NCBI RefSeq assembly: GCF_905397395.1
Contig: NZ_CAJPVH010000052.1
Span: 1-36,965 of the forward strand
DNA: 36,965 bases
Reading direction: 5' to 3'
From: Cupriavidus campinensis
GTDB lineage: Bacteria > Pseudomonadota > Gammaproteobacteria > Burkholderiales > Burkholderiaceae
Shown: positions 6,905 through 14,797 of the stretch, piece by piece
How positions within the stretch are numbered: position 1 is the stretch's first letter
Layout of the letters: each line of letters begins with the position of its first letter
The notes under the pieces: generated by a model
What the model saw: the letters and a program-made list of their open reading frames with translations, nothing else
Database searches by the model: none
Told to the model about the DNA's origin: nothing
Translations under genes and position numbers: made by a program

Positions 6905-9501
6905 ACGATTCGATGGTTTCCTCCAATCCGCCCGCTTCGCCCGCGCCGCTGGCCCGGCCGGCGCGCGCCGCCGCCCCGCTGCTCGGGCTGGGCACGCCGC
7001 TCCAGATCCTCGTCATGCTGGCCGTGCTGCTCGCCGCCGCCGGGCTTGTGCTGTCGCTCAACGGCTATTTCGTCTTCGTGATTGCCGGCGTGGCGATGCT
7101 GGCGATCTGCGGCGTGGGCCTGAACCTGCTGCTCGGGCTGACCGGGCAGGTGTCGTTCGGCCATGTCGGCTTCTATGCCATCGGCGCCTATACGGTCGCC
7201 ATCCTGACCGGCCAGGCCGGCTGGAGCTTCTGGGCCGCGTGGCCGGTGGGCGCGCTGATCGCCGCGCTGCTGGGCGGCCTGCTGGCCCTGCCCGCGCTGC
7301 GCGTGAAGGGCCCCGGCCTGGCGATGGTCACCATCGCCTTCGGCTTTATCGTCGAACACGGCGCCGTGGAGTGGCGCGCGCTGACCGGCGGGCAGAACGG
7401 CCTGATGGGCATCGCGCAACCGTCGCTGCCCGGCGTGGAAGGCGGCGAACGCGCGCTGGCGCTGATCGCGCTGGCCGTGCTGGGCGTGGCGCTGGCCGCC
7501 TATGCCCGCATCGCGCGCGGCAGCTGGGGCGCGGCGATGCGTGCGGTGCGTGACAGCGAAACCGCCGCGGCGTCCATCGGCGTCAATCCGCTGGTGGTCA
7601 AGACCGTGGGCTTCGCGTTCTCCGCCGCCCTGGCGGGGCTGGCTGGCGGGCTGTTCGCGCCGTTGCAGGGCATGGTCACACCGGGAATGTTCTCGTTCCT
7701 GCAATCGATCCTGTTCGTGCTAGTGGTGATGATTGGCGGAGCGGGCACGGTAGCCGGCCCCGTGGCGGGCGCCGTGGTCGTCGGGCTGCTGCCCGAGCTG
7801 CTGTCCAGCCTCGAAAACCTGCGCCTGCTCTGCTTCGGCATGCTGTTGCTGGTGGTGCTCTGGGTGGCGCCCACGGGCATGGTGGGCGTGGTGACGGACC
7901 TGCTGCGCCGCCTGCGACCGGCCCGCGCTGCGGCCGCCCACGCGGCGGCGCATGGCGCGCAGTTGCCGGTGCGGCCGGCAGAAACGCGGCGCGGGCTGTC
8001 GGCGCTCGGCCTGTCGATGGTGTTCGGCGGCGTGCGCGCGGTCGATAACCTGTCCTTCGACCTGCCGCCAGGTCAGGTGACGAGCCTGATCGGCCCCAAT
8101 GGCGCCGGCAAGTCCACCGTGCTGAACATGCTCTCCGGCTACTACCGGCCGCGCGAGGGCGGGCGCCAGCTTGGCACGGCGCCGCTGCCGGCGCGTGGCG
8201 CCTGCGACAGCGCGCGGCAAGGCATCGCCCGCACCTACCAGACCACGCAGCTGTTCGCCGGCATGAGCGCCACCGACAACGTAGCCATCGCACTGACAAA
8301 GGGCCGCCTCGGCACGCTGCTCGGCATCGCCGGCTTCACCGCGCCTGCCGTGCGCGAGGAAGCCCGCGCGCTGCTGGCCGCCTGCGGCTACACCGGCGAC
8401 CCGGACGCCAGCGCCGCCGACCTGGCCCACGTGGACCGCCGCCTGGTGGAGATCGCCCGCGCGCTGGCCACGCGGCCCGCCGTGCTGCTGCTGGACGAAC
8501 CTGCCGCCGGCCTCTCGCGCGAGGACAAAGCCACGCTGGGCCGCCTGCTGCGCAAGATCGCCGACAGCGGCGTGGCCGTGGGTCTGGTCGAGCACGACAT
8601 GTCGCTCGTGATGGATGTCTCCGATGGCATCGTCGTGATCGATGCCGGCCAGCGCCTGGCCGTGGGCACGCCTGAGGCAATCCGCACCGATCCTGCCGTG
8701 CGCCGCGCCTATCTGGGCGACGCCGCCAACGCGCCGGCCCGCAAACCCTCGGCCAGCCAGCCGGTTGGCGGCGCGCCGCTGCCGGAGGTGCTCGGCGTGA
8801 GCGCGTTGCGCGCCGGCTATGGCGCCGCGCCGGTCCTGCACGATGTGGACCTGCAGGTGCGCGAAGGCGAGATGGTTGCGCTACTGGGCGCCAACGGCGC
8901 CGGCAAGTCCACGCTGATGCGCGCGCTGGCGGGCCTGCATCGCCCGGTGCAGGGCGGCATCACGTTCGACGGGACCGATCTCGCCCGGCTCGACGCCGCA
9001 CGCATCGCCGCGATGGGCGTGGTACTCGTGCCGGAAGGCCGGCAGGTGTTCCCGGAGCTGTCCGTGCTCGACAACCTCCGCCTGGGCGCCTTCCCCTCCG
9101 GCCCGCTGCCGCGCGTGGAGATGATGCGCCGCGTGGAATCGATGTTCGCGCGCTTCCCGCGCCTGCGCGAGCGCCAGCACCAGCGCGCCGGCCTGCTCTC
9201 CGGCGGCGAGCAGCAGATGCTGGCCGTGGCGCGCGGGTTGATGTCCCAACCGACCGTACTGCTGCTGGACGAACCGTCCCTCGGCCTCGCGCCGAAGGTC
9301 ATCGACGAGTTGTTCGCCTCGCTCGACACGCTGCGCGAGGCGTCCATCACCATCCTGCTGGTCGACCAGATGGCCGCGCTCGCGCTGTCGCTGGCGGACC
9401 GCGCCTATGTGCTGGAGGAAGGCCGCGTCGTGGCCAGCGGCCCGGCCGACGCACTCGCGCGCGACCCGGCGCTCGTGCAGGCCTATCTGGGAGGACATTG
9501 A
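6901..9501 (+). CDS. Triple fusion: LivM permease + LivG ATPase + LivF ATPase
   Basis: An 866-aa polypeptide joining three normally separate subunits of a HAAT importer. Residues about 35-345 are a LivM permease (GVGLNLLLGLTGQVSFGHVGF). The LivG-like ATPase has Walker A GPNGAGKST at about 398 and Walker B VLLLDEPAAGLS at about 527. The LivF-like ATPase has Walker A GANGAGKST at about 663, signature LLSGGEQQ at about 765 and Walker B VLLLDEPSLGLAP at about 786. The LivG signature is unusual (LAHVDRRLVEIARAL instead of a YGQQRR type). Linkers between domains are Ala/Pro-rich. With the separate LivH and binding protein, three genes encode a whole five-part importer. The coding frame is uninterrupted, so the fusion is not an annotation artefact. 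Confidence 0.92.
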   Translation: MNDSMVSSNPPASPAPLARPARAAAPLLGLGTPLQILVMLAVLLAAAGLVLSLNGYFVFVIAGVAMLAICGVGLNLLLGLTGQVSFGHVGFYAIGAYTVAILTGQAGWSFWAAWPVGALIAALLGGLLALPALRVKGPGLAMVTIAFGFIVEHGAVEWRALTGGQNGLMGIAQPSLPGVEGGERALALIALAVLGVALAAYARIARGSWGAAMRAVRDSETAAASIGVNPLVVKTVGFAFSAALAGLAGGLFAPLQGMVTPGMFSFLQSILFVLVVMIGGAGTVAGPVAGAVVVGLLPELLSSLENLRLLCFGMLLLVVLWVAPTGMVGVVTDLLRRLRPARAAAAHAAAHGAQLPVRPAETRRGLSALGLSMVFGGVRAVDNLSFDLPPGQVTSLIGPNGAGKSTVLNMLSGYYRPREGGRQLGTAPLPARGACDSARQGIARTYQTTQLFAGMSATDNVAIALTKGRLGTLLGIAGFTAPAVREEARALLAACGYTGDPDASAADLAHVDRRLVEIARALATRPAVLLLDEPAAGLSREDKATLGRLLRKIADSGVAVGLVEHDMSLVMDVSDGIVVIDAGQRLAVGTPEAIRTDPAVRRAYLGDAANAPARKPSASQPVGGAPLPEVLGVSALRAGYGAAPVLHDVDLQVREGEMVALLGANGAGKSTLMRALAGLHRPVQGGITFDGTDLARLDAARIAAMGVVLVPEGRQVFPELSVLDNLRLGAFPSGPLPRVEMMRRVESMFARFPRLRERQHQRAGLLSGGEQQMLAVARGLMSQPTVLLLDEPSLGLAPKVIDELFASLDTLREASITILLVDQMAALALSLADRAYVLEEGRVVASGPADALARDPALVQAYLGGH

Positions 9502-9508
9502 ACCTGCG

Positions 9509-11119
9509 ATGACACCATCCCTCCACACTTCCGCCCTCGCCCCCAATCTCGCCCATTCCCGCGAGGGCATGGTCACCAGCCCGCACGCGCTCGCCAGCGA
9601 GGCGGGTCTCGAAATCCTGCGCGATGGCGGCACCGCCATCGAAGCCGCCATCGCGATCGGCGCCACGCTGGCCGTCACCTATCCGCACTTCACGGGGCTG
9701 GGCGGCGATGCCTTCTGGCTCATCAGCGACCGCGCGGGCAACGTGCGCACGCTATCCGGCATCGGCCAGGCCGCGCAGACGCTGCCAGCCTTCGGCGACG
9801 CCATTCCCACGCGCGGCCCGGGCGCCACGCTGACCACCGCCGCCACAGTCGATACCTGGGACCGCGCCTACGCCATCAGCCGCGACGTCTGGGGCGGCCG
9901 CCAGGACTGGTCCGCACTGTTCCGCCGCGCCATCGCCTACGCGCACGAGGGCTTCCCGGTCACACCCTCGCAACATTTCTGGCAGACCTTCCGGGCCGAT
10001 GAACTGGGCGGCTGGCCCGGCTTCGCGCAGACCTTCATGCCCGACGGCGCGATTCCGGCCATCGGCACAACCCTGCGCCAGCCGGCGTTGGGCCGCAGCC
10101 TGGAACGCATCGCCAGCCATGGCGCGCGCGAGTTCTATGAAGGCGAGCTGGCCGAGCGCATCGTCGCCGGCCTGCGCGCCGTGGGCTCGCCGTTGCGCAT
10201 GGCGGATCTGGCGGGCACTGCCGCGCGCGACGCGCTGCCGCTGCGCGTGCCCTATCGCGGCGGCGAGCTGCTGAGCCTGCCGCCGCCCACGCAGGGCGTG
10301 ACCACGCTGCAGATCCTCGGCATCCTCGACCGCTTCGACCTCGCCGGCATCGCCGAAGGCAGCGCGGACTACTACCACCTGCTGGTGGAAGCCGTGAAGG
10401 AGGCGTTCATCGAGCGCAACCGCTACGTGGCCGACCCCGAGTTCGTCGACGTGCCGGCCGAGGCGATGCTCTCCCCCGCCCGCCTGGACGCCATGGCCGC
10501 CCGCATCGACCCGGCCCGCGCGCTCGACTGGCCGCACGTCTACCAGCACGGCGACACCGTCTTCCTGAGCGCGGTGGACCGCGAGGGCCGCTGCGTGAGC
10601 GTGCTCCAGACCGTGTATTTCGACTGGGGTAGCGGCGTGATGGCCGGCGATACCGGCATCCTGTGGCACAACCGGGGCGCGGCGTTCAGTGTCGATCCGA
10701 CCCATCACAACGCGATTCAACCGGGCAAGCGCCCGTTCCATACGCTGAATCCGGGCATGTATCTCAAGGACGGAAAGCCGCGCCTGCTGTACGGCACGCA
10801 GGGCGCCGACGGTCAGCCGCAGACGCTGTCGGCGGTGCTCACCCGGCTGATCGACTACGGCATGGACCCGCTCACGGCGCTGGCACGGCCCCGCTTCCTG
10901 CTCGGCCGCACTTTCTCCGACGCCGGCGACAGCCTGAAGCTGGAAGCGGACGCCGGCACGGATGTAATCGCAGCCCTGGCACGCCGTGGCCATGAAGTCA
11001 GCGTCATTTCGCCGCAGAGCCCGCTCGCCGGACATCCGGGCGTCATCGCCATCGGCGAAGATGGCGCGCTGGCCGGCGCGCACGACCCGCGCAGCGACGG
11101 CGTGGCGATGGGGGTGTAA
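9509..11119 (+). CDS. ggt: Gamma-glutamyltransferase family (Ntn-hydrolase) enzyme
   Basis: A 536-aa member of the gamma-glutamyltranspeptidase/acylase family (PF01019 type). The pro-enzyme should cut itself before Thr350 in GDTVFLSAVD, leaving a large subunit (1-349) and a small subunit starting at the catalytic Thr. PGKRPFHTLNPGMYLKDGKP and GTQGADGQPQ match the oxyanion and active-site loops of the family. No signal peptide is seen, so the enzyme is probably cytoplasmic, unlike periplasmic GGT. It starts 7 bp after the fused transporter gene (GGGAGG upstream) and belongs to the same operon. This suggests that the imported compound is hydrolysed, for example a gamma-glutamyl amide or other amide. 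An acylase role is equally possible. Confidence 0.9.
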   Translation: MTPSLHTSALAPNLAHSREGMVTSPHALASEAGLEILRDGGTAIEAAIAIGATLAVTYPHFTGLGGDAFWLISDRAGNVRTLSGIGQAAQTLPAFGDAIPTRGPGATLTTAATVDTWDRAYAISRDVWGGRQDWSALFRRAIAYAHEGFPVTPSQHFWQTFRADELGGWPGFAQTFMPDGAIPAIGTTLRQPALGRSLERIASHGAREFYEGELAERIVAGLRAVGSPLRMADLAGTAARDALPLRVPYRGGELLSLPPPTQGVTTLQILGILDRFDLAGIAEGSADYYHLLVEAVKEAFIERNRYVADPEFVDVPAEAMLSPARLDAMAARIDPARALDWPHVYQHGDTVFLSAVDREGRCVSVLQTVYFDWGSGVMAGDTGILWHNRGAAFSVDPTHHNAIQPGKRPFHTLNPGMYLKDGKPRLLYGTQGADGQPQTLSAVLTRLIDYGMDPLTALARPRFLLGRTFSDAGDSLKLEADAGTDVIAALARRGHEVSVISPQSPLAGHPGVIAIGEDGALAGAHDPRSDGVAMGV

Positions 11120-11155
11120 CAGGGCACGGCGGGGACGTAGCGGTTTTGTATCGGC

Positions 11156-11179
11156 GAGGAACCCGCCCCGGCGGGCCTC
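11156..11179 (+). terminator. Hairpin after the Liv/GGT operon
   Basis: GAGG-aa-CCCGCC, 2-nt loop, GGCGGG-CCTC forms a strong stem 37 bp after the ggt stop. The very short loop means the innermost pairs must open. No T-run follows, so termination efficiency is uncertain. Confidence 0.45.
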
Positions 11180-11338
11180 GTCAAAGCAATGACTGTCGCC
11201 ATGGCTGTCGGCTCGCGATCACGATGCGTTGCAGCGTGAATGCCAGGCCGCGATAGTCCACAATCCATCTCGGAGGCCGCCACTGCCACGCGGCCCCGCG
11301 TCCCCAGCAACCGCTCCCCTCTCGCCAAGGAGAACACC

Positions 11339-11557
11339 GTGCTGAGCCCACACGAACTGGCCACGCTGATGCTGATCGGCAACGGCCCCCATACCCGCTC
11401 CGATACGGCGGACGCACGCGAGATCGATCCCGTCGACCTCGATGCACTCGTCGCCCGCGAACTTGTCACCCTGCAAGCCGAACAAGGCCGACGGCCTTGC
11501 CCGCAAATCACTGCCCATGGCCGCTCGATGCTGAAAGCCGTCGGCCGGGAATGCTGA
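11339..11557 (+). CDS. Small hypothetical protein (72 aa)
   Basis: Starts at GTG 11339, with AAGGAG 6 nt upstream, an excellent site that decides the start; an ATG-initiated reading from 11240 would lack one. The protein begins LSPHELATLMLIGNG and contains a DPVDLDALVARELV helix and a basic end. It looks like a compact helical protein, perhaps a small winged-helix-like fold (helix, helix, then RPCPQITAHGRSMLKAV resembling a wing and recognition helix), but I do not recognise a family. It stands alone between the GGT operon and the MFS gene; a hairpin follows at 11586. Confidence 0.7.
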   Translation: MLSPHELATLMLIGNGPHTRSDTADAREIDPVDLDALVARELVTLQAEQGRRPCPQITAHGRSMLKAVGREC

Positions 11558-11585
11558 ACCCTTCGCACTGACCGGACCGCTGACC

Positions 11586-11614
11586 GCTGGCGGCATCAAT
11601 GGGATGCCGCCGGC
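11586..11614 (+). terminator. Stem-loop upstream of the MFS gene
   Basis: GCTGGCGGCATC pairs with GATGCCGCCGGC (one G-T pair) around a 5-nt loop AATGG. It lies 28 bp after the small gene and ends 12 bp before GGAGA at 11626. No T-run follows; it may end the upstream transcript or form part of the MFS leader. Confidence 0.5.
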
Positions 11615-11635
11615 TGATAGCCATCGGAGACCCTT

Positions 11636-13093
11636 ATCGCCGGCTGGCAATCCGACATCCCCGCGCGCCTCGACCGCCTGCCCTGGTCCGCCTGGCACTG
11701 GCGCGTGGCCCTCGCCCTCGGCATTGCCTGGGTGCTCGACGGGCTGGAGGTCACCCTCGTCGGCTCCGTGGGCGCCGTGCTGGAGCGGCCCGACACGCTC
11801 GGGCTCTCCGCCTCGCAGGTCGGCTGGACGGGCTCCCTCTATATATTAGGGGCCGTCATCGGCGCGCTGGTTTTCGGCCGCATGGCCGACCGCCTGGGCC
11901 GCAAGCGGCTGTTCCTCGCCACGCTGTTCGTCTACATGACGGCCACGCTGCTGACGGCGTTCTCCCCCAATTTCGCGTTCTTCGCGCTGTGCCGCTTCCT
12001 GACCGGGCTCGGCATTGGCGGCGAATACGCGGCCATCAATTCCGCCATCGACGAACTGATCCCGGCGCGCGTGCGGGGGCGCGTCAACCTTGCCATCAAC
12101 GGCAGCTTCTGGCTCGGTGCGGCGCTGGGTGCGGGGCTGAGCCTGGTGGTGCTCGATCCGCGCGTGCTCGGCCCGGTCTGGGGCTGGCGCGCCTGTTTCG
12201 CGCTGGGCGCGGTGCTGGCGGTGGCCATCGTCCTGATCCGGCGCCACGTACCCGAAAGCCCGCGCTGGCTGGCCACGCACGGCCACCGCGCGGAGGCGGA
12301 GCGGGTGATTGCCGGCATCGAGGCCGAGGTGGCCGCGCGCCACGGCCCGCTGCCGCCGGCAGACCCCGGTGCGCATGTGGCCTACGCGGGCCGGCCCGTG
12401 CCCACCGTGCGCGAGATCGTGGGGCTGCTGGTGCGGCGCTACCGCTCGCGCAGCGTGGTGACCCTGATGCTGATGGTGGCGCAGGCGTTCTTCTATAACG
12501 CCATCTTCTTCACCTACGCGCTGGTGCTCACGCGCTTCTACGGCGTGGCGGAGGAACGCGTGGCGCTCTATATCTTCCCGTTCGCCATCGGCAATGCGCT
12601 CGGCCCGCTGATCCTGGGGCCGCTGTTTGACCGCGTGGGCCGCCGCAAGATGATCGCGCTGACCTATGTGCTCTCTGGCATCGGCCTGGCCGCCACGGGC
12701 TGGGCGTTCATGGAGGGCTGGCTGGACGCGCGCGCGCAGGCGCTGTGCTGGTCGGCGGTGTTCTTCCTGGCCTCGGCGGCGGCCAGCTCGGCCTACCTGA
12801 CCGCGAGCGAGGTCTTTCCGCTGGAGATGCGCGCGCTGGCCATCTCCGTGTTCTACGCGGTGGGCACCGGCACGGGCGGCTTTATTGCCCCGGTGCTGTT
12901 CGGCATGCTGATCGAAACCGGCAGCCGGGGGGCGGTGGCTGTGGGCTACGCCATTGGCGCGGCGCTGGTGATCGTGGCTGGGCTGCTGGCGCTGCGGTTC
13001 GGGGTGGATGCGGAACGTCGGCCGCTGGAGCACATTGCCCCGCCGCTGGGCTCGGACGCCGATATTATGTCAATCCATAATAAAGACAGATAA
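11636..13093 (+). CDS. MFS transporter, sugar/aromatic-acid:H+ symporter type
   Basis: A 12-TM major facilitator protein of about 485 aa. Motif A-like GRMADRLGRKR lies after TM2 and a second copy, DRVGRRKM, after TM8; RFLTGLGIGGEYAA and PESPRWLATHG are typical of the metabolite:H+ symporter group. The first standard start in frame is GTG 11705, but that falls inside TM1. The open frame runs back to a stop at 11618-11620 and encodes a plausible cytoplasmic N-terminus (AGWQSDIPARLDRLPW). GGAGA at 11626-11630 sits 5 nt before an ATC codon at 11636, which I use as the start with reservation. The last 30 bp carry the first hipBA operator palindrome. Substrate unknown. Confidence 0.8.
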   Translation: MAGWQSDIPARLDRLPWSAWHWRVALALGIAWVLDGLEVTLVGSVGAVLERPDTLGLSASQVGWTGSLYILGAVIGALVFGRMADRLGRKRLFLATLFVYMTATLLTAFSPNFAFFALCRFLTGLGIGGEYAAINSAIDELIPARVRGRVNLAINGSFWLGAALGAGLSLVVLDPRVLGPVWGWRACFALGAVLAVAIVLIRRHVPESPRWLATHGHRAEAERVIAGIEAEVAARHGPLPPADPGAHVAYAGRPVPTVREIVGLLVRRYRSRSVVTLMLMVAQAFFYNAIFFTYALVLTRFYGVAEERVALYIFPFAIGNALGPLILGPLFDRVGRRKMIALTYVLSGIGLAATGWAFMEGWLDARAQALCWSAVFFLASAAASSAYLTASEVFPLEMRALAISVFYAVGTGTGGFIAPVLFGMLIETGSRGAVAVGYAIGAALVIVAGLLALRFGVDAERRPLEHIAPPLGSDADIMSIHNKDR

Positions 13094-13139
13094 ATTATGA
13101 AATAGCATAATTTTTTGGCGGCTGCTATGCTATGGCATA
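13064..13139. promoter_or_regulatory. Three-box operator array and promoter of hipBA
   Basis: Three palindromes with the core TATG-N6-CATA have cores starting at 13066, 13096 and 13126, exactly 30 bp apart, so they face the same side of the helix. Box 1 is ATTATG-N6-CATAAT (13064-13081), box 2 has 8-bp arms AAATTATG-N6-CATAATTT (13092-13113), and box 3 keeps only the core (13126-13139). Box 1 lies inside the end of the MFS coding sequence. A possible promoter (TTGGCG at 13115, TAACAT at 13138, 17-bp spacer) would be covered by box 3. HipB is the expected binder. Confidence 0.75.
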
Positions 13140-13160
13140 ACATCACCTTCGGTTCGAACC

Positions 13161-13457
13161 ATGTCCTCCTTCGCCGCCCAGTTGGGCCCGCTTCGCAAGG
13201 CGCGCGGCCTCTCGCTCGGCGCTGTTGGCCGTCTGATCGGCATGGCGGCGCCCAACCTGTCGGTGGCCCTGAGCGGCAAGCAGGATGTGCGCGGATCGAC
13301 ACTTGAGGCCATCGCCACCGCCCTCGACGCCGAATGGGTGCTCGTACCGCGCGAGCATCTGGCCGAAGTCCAGCGCACCGTGAGCGGCAAGGCCACCGGC
13401 CCCGACCGCGCCGCGCCCACCTCGGTAGACCTGCTGCTCGGAGAATCCGATGCCTGA
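13161..13457 (+). CDS. hipB: HipB-like antitoxin, XRE-family repressor
   Basis: A 98-aa protein with an XRE/Cro-type helix-turn-helix at residues about 8-60 (LGPLRKARGLSLGAVGRLIG, then AAPNLSVALSGKQDVRGSTLEAIATALD). The C-terminal tail is probably flexible (SGKATGPDRAAPTSVDLLL). HipB proteins bind and neutralise the HipA kinase and repress their own operon. The stop overlaps the hipA start by 8 bp (ATGCCTGA), the usual coupling in hipBA. It should bind the three palindromes upstream. No strong ribosome binding site is seen before the ATG. Confidence 0.92.
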   Translation: MSSFAAQLGPLRKARGLSLGAVGRLIGMAAPNLSVALSGKQDVRGSTLEAIATALDAEWVLVPREHLAEVQRTVSGKATGPDRAAPTSVDLLLGESDA

Positions 13458-14757
13458 CGGCCTGCGCCCCCGCTATCTCACCGTCCACCTCCACAACGTG
13501 CTGTGCGGCTACCTTTGCGAAGCCGGGCGCACCACGCGCTTTGTGCCGGGCGAAGCCTTCCGCGGCGATGCCGGACGGCCAACGCTGAGCCTCTCCCTGA
13601 CGATTCCGGGCAACGAGGCGCTCACCGCCACGATCCTCGCCAACCCTTTCCATCCGGCGCTCTACAACACCCATGGCGAGCTGCCGCCCTACTTTGCCGG
13701 CCTGCTGCCCGAGGGCGAACTGCGCCGGCGGCTGGAAGCCACGCGCCACCATCCGGACGACCGCGACGATTTCGGCGTGCTGGCCGCAGCCGGCGAAGAC
13801 CTGCCGGGCGCGCTGATCGTCCGCCCGGCGGACATCGACGCCCTGCCTGAAACCGTGCGCACCGTGGGCGTGACCGGCGGCGCGGACAACCTGGAAATCG
13901 CCGTGGTGGAAGGCGCCACCGAGGGCGCGGCATCGGTGTCGGGCGTGCAGAACAAGCTCGCGCTGTCCACCGCGCACGCCGGCAAGCGTTACACCATGCC
14001 CACCCACGGGCGGCTGTCGGACCTGATCGCCAAGCTGCCGGCCCGCAACGACGACAGCCAGATCTTTAACGAATATGTGTCGATGCAGCTCGCGCAGGCG
14101 GCCGGCGTGGCCGTGGCGCCGTGCAAGCCGCAGCCACTGGCGACCATCGACGTACCCGGGCTGGCCGAGGCGCTCGGCGCCGACCTGCACTTCCTGGCCG
14201 TGGACCGCTTCGACCGCGAACCCGGTGGCCGCGTGCATGCGGAAGACGGCTGCCAGGTGCTGACGCGCATGCCATCGCGCAAATACGCCGGCAACGACGC
14301 CTACGTGGCCATCGTCCGGCTGCTGGAGCGGCTCAGCGTGCGCGGCATCGAGGACGTGCGGCAGTTCTTCATGCGGCAGGCCGTGAACACGCTGATCGGC
14401 AACAGTGACGCCCATCTCAAGAACTTCTCTTTTCTGTATCGGAACGGGACCATGCCCGAGCTGTCGCCCGCCTATGACATCGTCAGCGTGGCGGCGCTGT
14501 CCGGCTTTGCGGCGTTTGGCCAGAACGTGGCCATCGACGGCCTGCAACGCAAGCAAACCCTGGAGACCTACCGCGATTTCGCCCGCGAGGCGAAGATCGC
14601 CGAGCGCATCGCCCTGGCGGCCGTGAAAGACGCCGTCACGCTGGCCCGCGAGCGCTGGCCGGCCTTGCTCGACACCCTGCCCACCCCGCCAGCCATGCGG
14701 ACCGTGGTGCTGGAGCGGCTGGAGACATTGCCGCTGGCGCGGCTGGCGCGGCGCTGA
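13450..14757 (+). CDS. hipA: HipA-like serine/threonine kinase toxin
   Basis: A 435-aa HipA-fold kinase, close to the 440 aa of E. coli HipA. Visible parts are the N-terminal subdomain (NTHGELPPYFAGLLPEGELRRR), the SVSGVQNK segment with Ser164 (equivalent to the GAQEK loop of E. coli HipA), the FDR block, the catalytic loop IGNSDAHLKNFSF with Asp320, and the metal-binding LSPAYDIVS with Asp343. All core catalytic positions seem intact, so the toxin is probably active. Relatives phosphorylate aminoacyl-tRNA synthetases and cause growth arrest; the target here cannot be read from sequence. Translation is coupled to hipB. Confidence 0.92.
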   Translation: MPDGLRPRYLTVHLHNVLCGYLCEAGRTTRFVPGEAFRGDAGRPTLSLSLTIPGNEALTATILANPFHPALYNTHGELPPYFAGLLPEGELRRRLEATRHHPDDRDDFGVLAAAGEDLPGALIVRPADIDALPETVRTVGVTGGADNLEIAVVEGATEGAASVSGVQNKLALSTAHAGKRYTMPTHGRLSDLIAKLPARNDDSQIFNEYVSMQLAQAAGVAVAPCKPQPLATIDVPGLAEALGADLHFLAVDRFDREPGGRVHAEDGCQVLTRMPSRKYAGNDAYVAIVRLLERLSVRGIEDVRQFFMRQAVNTLIGNSDAHLKNFSFLYRNGTMPELSPAYDIVSVAALSGFAAFGQNVAIDGLQRKQTLETYRDFAREAKIAERIALAAVKDAVTLARERWPALLDTLPTPPAMRTVVLERLETLPLARLARR

Positions 14758-14797
14758 GGGGGCGGGGGGCTTCCCCGGAATCGACCCTTATCGACCC

